Assembly (NCBI RefSeq): GCF_900113255.1
Contig: NZ_FOOR01000008.1
Coordinates: forward strand, 115,541 to 179,540
Direction of reading: 5' to 3'
From: Novosphingobium sp. CF614
GTDB taxonomy: Bacteria > Pseudomonadota > Alphaproteobacteria > Sphingomonadales > Sphingomonadaceae
DNA: 64,000 nucleotides
The translations under genes were made by a program, and so were the position numbers. Shown one piece after another: positions 1 to 8,800 of the stretch. Position 1 is the first letter of the stretch. The number at the start of each line of letters is the position of its first letter. Under the pieces are notes generated by a model that was given only the letters and a program-made list of their open reading frames with translations, searched no databases and was not told the origin of the DNA.

Positions 1-143
1 CGCTGGTTCTCAGGGAGGTTCTGCTCGATCTGGCCACGGGTCGGCAGATCGGGCGGGGGAGGAGGGGTTTCCTGGGCCAGGGCCGCACCGCCAGTGCACA
101 TGCTGGCAGCCGCCAGAATCGACTTGCCCCAACCGTTCCTCAT
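1..143 (-). CDS. Exported protein, N-terminal fragment (gene runs off the left edge)
   Basis: An ATG at 141-143 (minus strand) is preceded by an excellent ribosome site, GGAGGG, about 7 bases upstream. The 47 visible codons start MRNGWGKSILAAASM and continue through a small-residue stretch to ALAQ, a good signal peptide with a cleavage site near residue 24. A proline-rich linker (TPPPPPDLPTRGQIEQ) follows. This layout resembles the N-terminus of outer-membrane secretion partners of the ShlB/FhaC (TpsB) type, but the fragment is too short to decide. It diverges from the flavoprotein gene to the right. Sure: an exported protein starts here. Not sure: which family. Confidence 0.6.
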   Translation of the reverse strand, partial: MRNGWGKSILAAASMCTGGAALAQETPPPPPDLPTRGQIEQNLPENQ

Positions 144-549
144 TAACCCCTCCCTCCGCCAGGGCGGAATCGTAACCAGCACATTTGTGTGATTGCGCTG
201 GCCCCCCGCGTTTATTCGAAGATTCTTTAAGCGAGTCAACTGAGTTAACCTGTCATACTGCAATGCGACAAGAACTCCGGCATCTATTCCATCATCAATG
301 TCAGGCCTGTATTTTCCCATTTATATCAAATCACATTGATCGGAATTCTTGTTTCCCTTCCCTTCGTCATTGCGAGCTGCCGAAGGCGGCGAGGGGGGAG
401 ATGAGTCTCGCTTCAAGAGATTTGTGTGGCTCGGCCGTCGGTCGACGGGTCCTCATGGGCGGGAGGCGGCCGGGACAAGGCAGCGGCAGGACAGTGGCAG
501 GGCAGCGGCAGGGCATGGCGCGGCGCCGGTTTCGCGGCTATGGGGCCCC
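144..549. other. Divergent intergenic region with REP-like half element and short tandem repeat
   Basis: 406 bases between the exported-protein gene and the first flavoprotein. It holds a REP-like half element at about 361-395 (CGTCATTGCGAG followed by the GCCGAAGGCGGC palindrome) and an 18-bp unit repeated twice at about 478-517 (GGCAGCGGCAGG core). The left part (200-350) is clearly AT-richer and is the likely promoter zone. Longer start codons are open upstream of 550 in the flavoprotein frame, but that stretch has the repeat composition and no protein-like content. Confidence 0.6.
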
Positions 550-2172
550 ATGCTCCGCCTGACCGACCTTGCATTGCCGCTCGACCACACGCCTGCCGAC
601 CTCGAGCGGGCGGTCTGCGAAAGGCTGGGGATAGCCGCCGGCGATCTCCATCGGCTGGCGGTGGCGCGGCGCGGAAACGATGCACGCCGCAAGAGCGCGA
701 TCAAGCTGGTCTATTCGCTCGACGTGCTGGTCCGCGACGAGGCGGACGTGCTGGCGCGTTTCGCCGGCGATCCGCACGTGCGGTCCACGCCTGATACCAG
801 CTACAAGTTCGTCACCCGCGCGCCGGAAGGCTATGAAGGCCCGCGTCCGGTGGTGATCGGTGCCGGTCCCTGCGGCCTGCTCGCCGCGCTGGTGCTGGCG
901 CAGATGGGGTTCAAGCCGATCATCGTCGAACGCGGCAAGGCCGTGCGCGAGCGGACCAAGGATACCTGGGGCCTGTGGCGCCGCTCGGTGCTCAATCCCG
1001 AAAGCAACGTGCAGTTCGGTGAGGGCGGGGCGGGGACCTTTTCCGACGGCAAGCTCTACAGCCGCATCAAGGACCCGCGCCACCTGGGGCGCAAGGTGCT
1101 CACGGAATTCGTCAAGGCCGGCGCGCCGGACGATATCCTGACCGAGGCGCACCCGCACATCGGCACTTTCCGCCTCGTCACCATGGTCATCTCGATGCGC
1201 GAGACGATCGAGCGGCTTGGCGGCGAATACCGTTTTGGCACGCGCGTCGAGGATTTCGAGATCGAGACAGGCGAGGACGGCGAGCGCCGGCTAAGGGGGC
1301 TGCATCTTTCGACCGGCGAATTCCTGGCCGCCAGCCATGTCATCATGGCGGTCGGCCATTCGGCGCGGGATACCTTCCAGGTGCTGTACGATCGGAACGT
1401 CCACATCGAGGCCAAGCCCTTCGCCATCGGCGTGCGCATCGAACACCCGCAAAGCTGGATCGACAAGGCGCGATACGGCGCCAGCGCGGGAAATGGCATC
1501 CTGGGCGCGGCGGCCTATTCGCTCTCGCACAAATGCGGCAACGGCCGGGTGGTCTATTCGTTCTGCATGTGCCCGGGCGGGCGCGTGGTGGCCGCTGCCT
1601 CGGAAGAAGGGCGCGTCGTCACCAATGGCATGAGCCAGTATTCGCGCGCCGAATTCAATGCCAATTCCGGCCTCGTGGTCGATATCACGCCGGAACGGGA
1701 CTACCCCGGACACCCGCTCGCCGGCATCGCCTTTCAGCGCAAGTTCGAGGAGCTGGCCTACCGGGCGGGCGGATCGAACTACAAGGCGCCGGGGCAGAAG
1801 CTGGGCGATTTCCTGGCGGACCGACCCTCCAGCGAATTCGGCGAGGTGATCCCGAGCTATCAGCCCGGCGTGCATCTTACCGATCTCAGGCAGTGCCTGC
1901 CCGATTTCGTTGTCGAGGCGATCCGCGAGGCACTCCCCGCGTTCGGGCGGCAGGTTCCTGGCTACGATCACCCCGACGTGGTCATGACCGGTGTCGAGAC
2001 GCGCACGTCATCGCCGGTTCGCATCACGCGCGGCCGCGATTTTCAGAGCCTCAACACGCGGGGGCTCTATCCGGCCGGGGAAGGCGCGGGCTATGCCGGC
2101 GGTATCCTGTCCGCCGCCGTCGACGGCATCCGCGTGGCCGAGGCGCTGGCGCTGGAACTCGTGCCGGCGTGA
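550..2172 (+). CDS. NAD(P)/FAD-dependent oxidoreductase, COG2509-like
   Basis: 540 residues. The N-terminal 80 residues form the small domain typical of this uncharacterised flavoprotein family (start MLRLTDLALPLDH). The dinucleotide fold then follows with VVIGAGPCGLLAALVLA near residue 100 and an E at the end of the second strand (IIVERG). A conserved FGEGGAGTFSDGKLYSRI segment lies near 155, and the C-terminal FAD contact GLYPAGEGAGYAGGI near 510. The family is annotated as a FAD-dependent dehydrogenase; its substrate is unknown. The start at 550 was chosen because the family begins MLRL; upstream codons look like intergenic repeat. No clear ribosome site is visible. The next gene, also a flavoprotein, begins 70 bases downstream on the same strand. 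Confidence 0.88.
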   Translation: MLRLTDLALPLDHTPADLERAVCERLGIAAGDLHRLAVARRGNDARRKSAIKLVYSLDVLVRDEADVLARFAGDPHVRSTPDTSYKFVTRAPEGYEGPRPVVIGAGPCGLLAALVLAQMGFKPIIVERGKAVRERTKDTWGLWRRSVLNPESNVQFGEGGAGTFSDGKLYSRIKDPRHLGRKVLTEFVKAGAPDDILTEAHPHIGTFRLVTMVISMRETIERLGGEYRFGTRVEDFEIETGEDGERRLRGLHLSTGEFLAASHVIMAVGHSARDTFQVLYDRNVHIEAKPFAIGVRIEHPQSWIDKARYGASAGNGILGAAAYSLSHKCGNGRVVYSFCMCPGGRVVAAASEEGRVVTNGMSQYSRAEFNANSGLVVDITPERDYPGHPLAGIAFQRKFEELAYRAGGSNYKAPGQKLGDFLADRPSSEFGEVIPSYQPGVHLTDLRQCLPDFVVEAIREALPAFGRQVPGYDHPDVVMTGVETRTSSPVRITRGRDFQSLNTRGLYPAGEGAGYAGGILSAAVDGIRVAEALALELVPA

Positions 2173-2242
2173 CCCACCGTTCCGCGACCGCCCACGGGGA
2201 TCGCCCGCCATTCCGGCGAACGCCGGGATCGGGACGGCGCGC

Positions 2243-3448
2243 ATGACGCCGCCCGCCGAATACGACGCCGTGATCCTGGGCGCGGGCGCGGCCGGCCTGT
2301 TTTGCGCGGCGACCGTCGGACAGCGAGGCGGGCGGGTGCTGCTGCTCGATCATGCCGGCGAACCCGGCAAGAAGATCCTGATCTCGGGCGGCGGGCGCTG
2401 CAATTTCACCAACGTGCACACGGCGCCCGATCGGTATCTTTCGGCGAACCCGCACTTCGCCAAATCGGCGCTCAGCCGGTACACGCCCACCGATTTCCTC
2501 GCGCTGGTGGAAAGCCACGGCATCGCCTGGCACGAGAAGACGCTGGGCCAGCTGTTCTGCAACGACAGCGCCAGGCAGATCGTGGCGATGCTGCTGGAAG
2601 AGTGCGCGAAGGGCGGCGTTGAACTGCATTGTGGCGAGGCGGTCCGCGCGGTGGAGCATGCCGACGGACGCTACCGCGTCGCGTTCGGCGAGCGCATGGT
2701 GCGGACGCCCGCCCTCGTCGTCGCCACGGGTGGCCCCTCGATCCCGAAGATGGGCGCGACCGGCTTTGCCTATGACCTTGCCCGCCAGTTCGGTCTCAAG
2801 GTGGTGCAGCCGCGCCCGGCATTGGTGCCCCTGACCCTGCCCGGCGAGGAGGCCCTGTTTCGGGAGCTCGCCGGCGTCTCCACCGAAGTGATCGCGCGAT
2901 GCGGCGGGGCCGCTTTCCGCGAGGCGGCGCTGTTCACCCATCGCGGCCTGTCCGGCCCGGCGATCCTGCAGGCCTCCAGCTACTGGCGGCGCGGGCAGAC
3001 CGTGACGACGCAGTTTCTGCCCGGTCGCGAGGAAGGGTGGCTCCGGGGCGCGAAGCGGGAAAGGCCGCGCAGTACCTTGCGCAAGGTCCTTGCCGAAGGC
3101 CTGCCCGATCGCCTTGCCGAAGCCCTGTGCGAGCGGCTGGGCCTTTCGGGGGACCTCGGCAACTTGGCTGACAAGGCGCTGGAGAAGGTGGAGCAGAAGC
3201 TGGCGCGCTGGCCGTTCGTGCCCGACGGCTCAGAGGGTTTCGCCAAGGCCGAAGTCACCGCCGGGGGCATCGATACCGGCGGGCTTTCCTCCAAGACCAT
3301 GGAAGCGCGCAACGTGCCGGGCCTCTACCTGATCGGCGAGGCGGTGGACGTCACCGGCTGGCTGGGCGGCTACAACTTCCAATGGGCCTGGGCGAGCGCC
3401 CGCGCGGCCGGGCTGGCGATCCCGTTCAAACCGAGTCTCCAGGACTGA
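2243..3448 (+). CDS. BaiN/HI0933-family NAD(P)/FAD-dependent oxidoreductase
   Basis: 401 residues, the usual length for the HI0933/YhiN family. The N-terminus has the FAD-binding glycine motif (AVILGAGAAGLFCA) and the hallmark GKKILISGGGRCNFTN near residue 45. ATGGPSIPKMGATGFAYDLA lies near 160, and the C-terminal GLYLIGEAVDVTGWLGGYNFQWAWASG-like segment closes the FAD site. Related BaiN-type enzymes reduce steroid double bonds, but most members have no known substrate. The start at 2243 gives the family N-terminus; the frame stays open upstream, where it overlaps the previous gene. It converges on msrA across a repeat-bearing spacer. Confidence 0.9.
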   Translation: MTPPAEYDAVILGAGAAGLFCAATVGQRGGRVLLLDHAGEPGKKILISGGGRCNFTNVHTAPDRYLSANPHFAKSALSRYTPTDFLALVESHGIAWHEKTLGQLFCNDSARQIVAMLLEECAKGGVELHCGEAVRAVEHADGRYRVAFGERMVRTPALVVATGGPSIPKMGATGFAYDLARQFGLKVVQPRPALVPLTLPGEEALFRELAGVSTEVIARCGGAAFREAALFTHRGLSGPAILQASSYWRRGQTVTTQFLPGREEGWLRGAKRERPRSTLRKVLAEGLPDRLAEALCERLGLSGDLGNLADKALEKVEQKLARWPFVPDGSEGFAKAEVTAGGIDTGGLSSKTMEARNVPGLYLIGEAVDVTGWLGGYNFQWAWASARAAGLAIPFKPSLQD

Positions 3449-3525
3449 GACTCGTCTTCTCCCTTCAGCGCCTCGCGGGCGACGAAGGAAAGGTAAGCAA
3501 GGGTTCCGCGCGATGAGACCTGGTA
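3449..3525. repeat. REP-like repeat in convergent spacer
   Basis: The spacer between the BaiN-type gene and msrA holds a palindromic element (TCTCCCTTC...GACGAAGG) ending in GAGACCTGGTATCAG at about 3515-3530. Its CTTCTCCC, CTCGC and GACGAAG modules recur in the other convergent spacers at 18.75 kb, 40.33 kb and 43.34 kb. It may also act as a bidirectional terminator, but there is no U-run. Confidence 0.55.
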
Positions 3526-4203
3526 TCAGTCCCGGTACAACCCCGGATAGGCCTTCCTGAACGCCGCCAGCTTGGGCATGTCGTAGCGCTGGATGTAGGA
3601 AGCCTGCGGGTTCCGGCGCATGTAGTCCTGATGATAGCTCTCGGCCGGATAGAAGCCGCCGCTTTCCAGCCTGGTGGCGATCGGTCCGGCGAAGACCCTG
3701 GCCTTGTCCAGCCGCGCGATGTAGGCCGCCGCCGCCGCGCGCTGGGCGGCGTTCTGCGGAAAGATCGCCGAGCGATAGCTGGGGCCGGTATCCGGGAACT
3801 GCCTGTCTACCTGGGTCGGATCGTGCGCGACCGCGAAGTAGATTTCCAGCAGCGTGCCGTAGCTGACCTTTGCCGGATCATAGACGATCCGCACCGCCTC
3901 GGCATGACCGGTTGTTTCGGTGGAGACCTTGGCGTAGCTGGCGGAGGCCTTCGTTCCTCCGGCATAGCCCGAGGTGACGGACTTCACGCCTTTCACGTGC
4001 TCGAACAGGCCTTCCATGCCCCAGAAGCAGCCGCCCGCCAGCACCGCCACCTGATCCCCGGTGGCCGCCGCCTGTTCCGCCGGCGGGCCGGGGAAACGCG
4101 CGGGAACCGCAGGCTTGCCGGCGGACAGTGCGCCGCCGCCAACGACGAGCGCGACGGCGCACGCCGCGCCGAGGGCAAGGAGGGCAATCGGGCGGATCAT
4201 CAT
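3526..4203 (-). CDS. msrA: Peptide-methionine (S)-S-oxide reductase MsrA, exported form
   Basis: 225 residues. MsrA reduces methionine-S-sulfoxide in proteins. The catalytic motif GCFWG is present with its Cys at residue 59, followed by GLFEHVKGVKSVTSGYAGG. Later family landmarks are visible (GHAEAVRIVYDP, YRSAIF, AESYHQDY). The first about 28 residues are a signal peptide or membrane anchor (RPIALLALGAACAVALVVGGG), so this copy probably works in the periplasm. Two ATGs lie side by side; GGAGAG about 7 bases upstream favours the first. The gene stands alone, convergent with the flavoprotein gene and tail-to-head with the LacI-type regulator. Confidence 0.93.
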   Translation of the reverse strand: MMIRPIALLALGAACAVALVVGGGALSAGKPAVPARFPGPPAEQAAATGDQVAVLAGGCFWGMEGLFEHVKGVKSVTSGYAGGTKASASYAKVSTETTGHAEAVRIVYDPAKVSYGTLLEIYFAVAHDPTQVDRQFPDTGPSYRSAIFPQNAAQRAAAAAYIARLDKARVFAGPIATRLESGGFYPAESYHQDYMRRNPQASYIQRYDMPKLAAFRKAYPGLYRD

Positions 4204-4324
4204 GGCAGGCTCTCCGGCTTTTCTTGCCTGCGGTTTTCGGCCAGGACCGCGGGAAGGTTACACCTTCGAGCCCGGAGAGTCATCAGGATCGCCTCCCGCG
4301 CGGGCCCTGCGCGCGGGTGCGGGC

Positions 4325-5395
4325 TCAGCGGGGCCGGGTGGTTCCCCGCACGATGAGTTGCGGGGGCATCACCAGGCTTTCGGCCGGCTCGCCTTCGATC
4401 CGCGCCTTGAGCCTTTCGATCATGGCCTTGGCGCCGATGGCGATTTCCTGGCGGACGGTGGTGAGGGGCGGGATCGTCAGCGCCGCCAGCGGAAGGTCGC
4501 CGAAGCCGACCACCTGGACATCCTCCGGCACGCGGCGCCCGTGCTCGTGGAGGCGGTAGAGCACGTTTATCGCGATCAGGTCCGAAGCGGCGACGATGCC
4601 GTCGATATCGTGATCGCATTCGGCCATGGCCGCCTTGATCTGCGGGCCCATTCGATCGCTGGCGAGATCGATGGGGACATGGATCAGGGGAATGCCGGCT
4701 TCCGCGGCGGCGGCGGCCGCGCCCATGTGGCGCTCGTCGATCTCGATGCCGGTGGTATCGCCCAGGAAAGCCAGCTTGCGGGCTCCCGAGGCGATCAGGT
4801 GCCCTGCCGCGACGCGTCCGCCGGCGATGTTGTTGGTCCCCACGGCGCAGTGGTTCTGACCTTCCCGGAAGGTGCCCCAGGCGACAATCGGCCGATAGCC
4901 GGCGGAAACCGCCTCGACCACGCCGAACTGGTCGGACTGGCCGATCAGCAGGACGCCATCGACCATGCCGGAACTTGTCATGCGTTCCAGCCAGTCGCTG
5001 GTCCCGTCCGGGATCGCGCGGCTGAGCATGACGTCATACCCGCTTTCGGCCAGCTCGTCGGCCAGGCAGCCGAGCAGCGTGAGAAAGAACGGATCGGAAA
5101 TCTGCTGGCGCTCTTCCTGGGCCAGCGGAACGACCACGCCGATGACACCGGTCCGCCGCGAACGCAGCTTGCTTGCCATCTGGTTGGGGCGAAAGCCGTG
5201 CCGCCGGGCAAGGGCCTGGATTCGTTCGCGCGTCTCGGTGTTCACCAGCGCCTTGCCGGCAAGCGCGCGCGAGACGGTGCCCGCCGAAACGCCGGCCAGG
5301 CGTGCCAGGTCCGCCAGCGTGCGCACCTCCACATCCGCTCCGGAACTATCCGGAACGTGGTTTTCCTGAGTGTCGCCCGCCGTCCCTGTCACCAT
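4325..5395 (-). CDS. LacI-family transcriptional regulator
   Basis: 356 residues with the LacI/GalR architecture. An N-terminal helix-turn-helix and hinge helix (TLADLARLAGVSAGTVSRALAG, residues about 25-45, then RRHGFRPNQMASKLRSRRTG) precede a periplasmic-binding-like effector domain beginning VIGVVVPLAQEE. The sensor domain resembles those that bind sugars or nucleosides; the ligand is not evident. Start chosen at 5395; ATGs at 5413 and 5476 are possible but add residues unlike the family. It diverges from the glutamate dehydrogenase gene over a 437-bp region with a perfect palindrome, so control of its own promoter or of the neighbour is plausible but unproven. Confidence 0.9.
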   Translation of the reverse strand: MVTGTAGDTQENHVPDSSGADVEVRTLADLARLAGVSAGTVSRALAGKALVNTETRERIQALARRHGFRPNQMASKLRSRRTGVIGVVVPLAQEERQQISDPFFLTLLGCLADELAESGYDVMLSRAIPDGTSDWLERMTSSGMVDGVLLIGQSDQFGVVEAVSAGYRPIVAWGTFREGQNHCAVGTNNIAGGRVAAGHLIASGARKLAFLGDTTGIEIDERHMGAAAAAAEAGIPLIHVPIDLASDRMGPQIKAAMAECDHDIDGIVAASDLIAINVLYRLHEHGRRVPEDVQVVGFGDLPLAALTIPPLTTVRQEIAIGAKAMIERLKARIEGEPAESLVMPPQLIVRGTTRPR

Positions 5396-5832
5396 CGGCG
5401 ATGCTCTTAACATATTGAAACGCTGGGCGGAAGTTACTTGTATTGTTAGTTGCCGAATTGTTCGGCATCGCAGCATGCATCGCCAAGAGGGGCTGCGAGC
5501 CTATCCACTGCAAGCGCGCCCCGCGGCTTCGTTCCAACCCGCCGAACGGCTGGCGGATCATGTATTTGCAGCGGCCGGCATTGCTGGTGGTTATGCTAAT
5601 ATTGCGGAGACGGAAAATTATGTTACAGGGCTGCGAAAGCTGGAGGCATCGTGCCGAGCGCTTCGGGTCGCAAGCGCCGGCCTCGTATCGTTGCCATTTC
5701 CTGTTTGTGGCCTAGGGAAATACCTTTGGTGCCATGGATGCCGTATCGTTCGATCGGCCCTATATCGTGGTCCGGCCGGAACTGCGCCGCAGAAGCGCCG
5801 CCGGTTGGAGCTTGAGGATTGCGGAGAAAGCA
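5396..5832. other. Divergent promoter region between the LacI-type regulator and glutamate dehydrogenase
   Basis: 437 bases without a convincing gene. The left third (5405-5460) is AT-richer than the surroundings and is the likely promoter zone. It carries the palindrome annotated at 5451-5467. Open frames across this stretch have no start with a ribosome site and no protein-like composition. Confidence 0.6.
5451..5467. promoter_or_regulatory. Perfect palindrome, candidate operator
   Basis: TGCCGAA-TTG-TTCGGCA: two 7-bp arms around a 3-bp centre, lying 56 bp upstream of the regulator start and about 370 bp before the dehydrogenase start. It lacks the central CG of typical LacI operators, so another regulator could own it. 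The call rests only on symmetry and position. Confidence 0.35.
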
Positions 5833-8800
5833 ATGAGCGCAGGTGAATTGACCGCCCCCCTGAAAACCAGGGCTTCCCGCAAGAAGCGCAACGGCGCGCA
5901 GCCGGAGGCCGCGCTGCATGCATCGCTGCAAGGCGCCATCGCGGAACGCGTCCGCGATTCGCTGCTGCCGGGCGACGGCCCGGCCGACGGGGCATGGATC
6001 GAGGAATCGGCCCGTTTCCTGCTCGCGGCCGCGCAGTCGCGCAAACCGGGCGAGCCGGCGATCGAGCTGGCCTCGGCCAGCGAAGGGCGCCGCCTGCTGC
6101 GCATCGCGCTTATCAATGACGACATGCCGTTTCTGGTCGATTCGATTGCCGCGGCCGTCGCCGAGGCAGGGCTGGTGATCGATCGGCTCGCTCATCCCGT
6201 GCTCTCGGTCGAGCGCGATGCCGAGGGCAAGCTTGTCGCGATTCCCGAATCCGGCGTGCCCGGCAGCAGCCGCGAATCGATGATCTACATCGAAACCGCC
6301 CGCGTCGATGCGCGCCAGCGCCGCGAACTGGTGCGCTCGCTGGAGGCGACGCTGGCCGACGTGCGCGGCGCCGTGGCCGATTGGCCGCGCATGGTGGAGG
6401 CGCTGCGCGCCGATGCCGAGACCGTGGCCGATCGGGAGGGCGCCGAACTGCTGCGCTGGTTCGCGGGCGGCATGCTCACCCAGCTCGGCCACGTGACCCG
6501 CAAGCGCGACGGCAGCAAGTCGCAGCGGCTTGGGGTCTGCCGGCGCGGTGCGGGGGAATTGCTGTCCGACGCCAGCTATGACCGCGCCTTCGCGGTGTTC
6601 GATGCCGAACTGGCCGATGGCGAGGTGCGTGCGCCGATGGTGATAAAGGCCAACCAGATGGCCACTGTCCACCGCCGCGTGCCGCTGGACCTGTTCCTCA
6701 TTCCGGTCATCGAGAAGGGCGCCGTCACCGCGCTTTCGGTGCATGCCGGGATCTGGACGAGCGCCGCGCTGGCCGCGCCGCCGGACCGGGTGCCGAGACT
6801 GCGCTGGCTGCTGGCGGGTTTGGCCAGCAAGCTGGGGCTCGATCCGGCCGGGCATACCGGCAAGGCGCTGGCCCATGCGCTCACCAGCCTGCCGCATGAT
6901 CTCGTGCTCGGCCTTGGCGCCCAGGACGTGGAGCGATTGGCGACGACCATGACCGGGCTGGTCGATCGGCCGCGACCCCGCCTGCTCATCACCCGCGCGC
7001 CGCTGATGCGCCACCTCTTCGCCTTCGTCTGGCTGCCGCGCGACCTGGTCGCCACCGAGATGCGCAAGCGCATCCAGGCGATGATCGAGGAGGCCGCGCA
7101 GGCGCCCTCGCTCGACTGGAGCCTCAGCGTCGAGGCGGGCAACCTGGCGATGCTGCGCTTCACCGTCGATATCCGCGACGGCGTGCACGAGCCCGACGAG
7201 GAGGAACTCGACCGCCGCCTGCAGGTGATGCTGCGCGGCTGGCCGGAAGCGGTCGAGGCGGCGCTGGCCCAGACGCTCGAGCCGGCGCGGGCGGCGGCGG
7301 TCGCCGGCCGCTATGCCGACGCCTTTCCATTGGCCTACCGCAGCGACTACGGCCCCATGGAAGCGGCGATCGACATCGGCCACATGCGCAAGATCGTGGT
7401 TGGCGAGGCCGCCGACGGGGAACGGCTGCAAGGCCATCGCGACGCCCGGATCTATGCCCACGAAAGCGACGCGCCAGGAAGCCTGCGGCTCAAGATATAC
7501 GAGGCCCACGGCAGCCTGCCGCTGTCCGACGCGGTTCCGGCGCTGGAGAACTTCGGCTTCCGGGTGCTTGCGGAAGTTCCCACGCCGCTTGAGCAGGGGC
7601 GGATCGGGACGATCCACGATTTCACCCTGGCCCTGCCGGTCGGGCGCCGCGCCGGTGACGTGCTGCGCCTTGCCCCGATGATCGAGGATGCCCTGTGCGG
7701 CGTGCTCAACGGGTCGAGCGAGAACGATGCGTTCAACCGCCTGGTGCCGGGCCTTGGCCTGTCCAAGCGCGAGGCGAACTGGTTGCGGGCCTGGTATCGC
7801 TACTTGCGCCAGGCCGGCATGCATTATGGCATCCCCACGGTGGTCGATGCCTTGCAGGGCGCGCCGACGGTGACGCTGGGCCTGATCGATCTGTTCCGCG
7901 CCATCCACGATCCCGGCTTCTCCGCCGATCGCGCCAGCGCGCGCGGGCGGGCCGAGGAAGCGATCCGCACCGGCCTTGCCGGGGTGGGCGCGATCAACGA
8001 CGATCGCTTGCTGCGCGCCTATCGCGACCTTGTCGGCGCCATCTTGCGCACCAACGCCTTCGCCGGGGCAGGCCAGGTCGCGCTCGCCTTCAAGTTCGAT
8101 TCCGCGCAAGTGCCGGGCCTGCCGAAGCCGGTGCCATGGCGCGAGATCTTCGTCTATTCACGCCGGGTAGAGGGCATTCACTTGCGCGCCGGGCCCATCG
8201 CGCGCGGCGGCTTGCGCTGGTCGGACCGGCGCGACGACTTCCGCACCGAGATCCTGGGCCTGATGAAGGCGCAGCGCGTCAAGAACGCGGTGATCGTGCC
8301 GACCGGGGCCAAGGGCGGGTTCTATCCGAAGCAGCTTCCCGATCCGGCGCACGACCGCGCCGGCTGGGCGGCAGAGGGCCAGGCCGCCTACCAGGTCTTC
8401 GTCGACACGCTGCTTTCGATCACCGACAACATCGTCGGTGACAAGGTGGTGCATCCGGCCGGCATCGTCGTGCTCGATGGTGACGACCCGTACTTCGTGG
8501 TCGCCGCCGACAAGGGCACGGCGAAGTTCTCGGATGTCGCCAACGCGATCGCCGCAAGCCGCGATTTCTGGCTCGACGATGCCTTCGCCAGCGGCGGCTC
8601 GAACGGATACGATCACAAGGCCATGGGCATCACCGCGCGCGGGGCCTGGCTTTCGGTGCGGCGCCACTTCCTGGAACTGGGCGTGGATATCCAGACCGAG
8701 CCGGTGCGCGTGGTCGGCTGCGGGGACATGTCGGGCGATGTGTTTGGCAACGGCATGCTGCTTTCGCAGGCGCTCAAGCTCGTGGCCGCCTTCGATCATC

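Noticed and set aside
5623..8109. 828-codon open frame on the minus strand opposite the glutamate dehydrogenase
   Set aside because: High-GC codon shadow: Arg/Gly/His/Gln-rich composition with no domain, while the plus strand encodes a full-length known enzyme.
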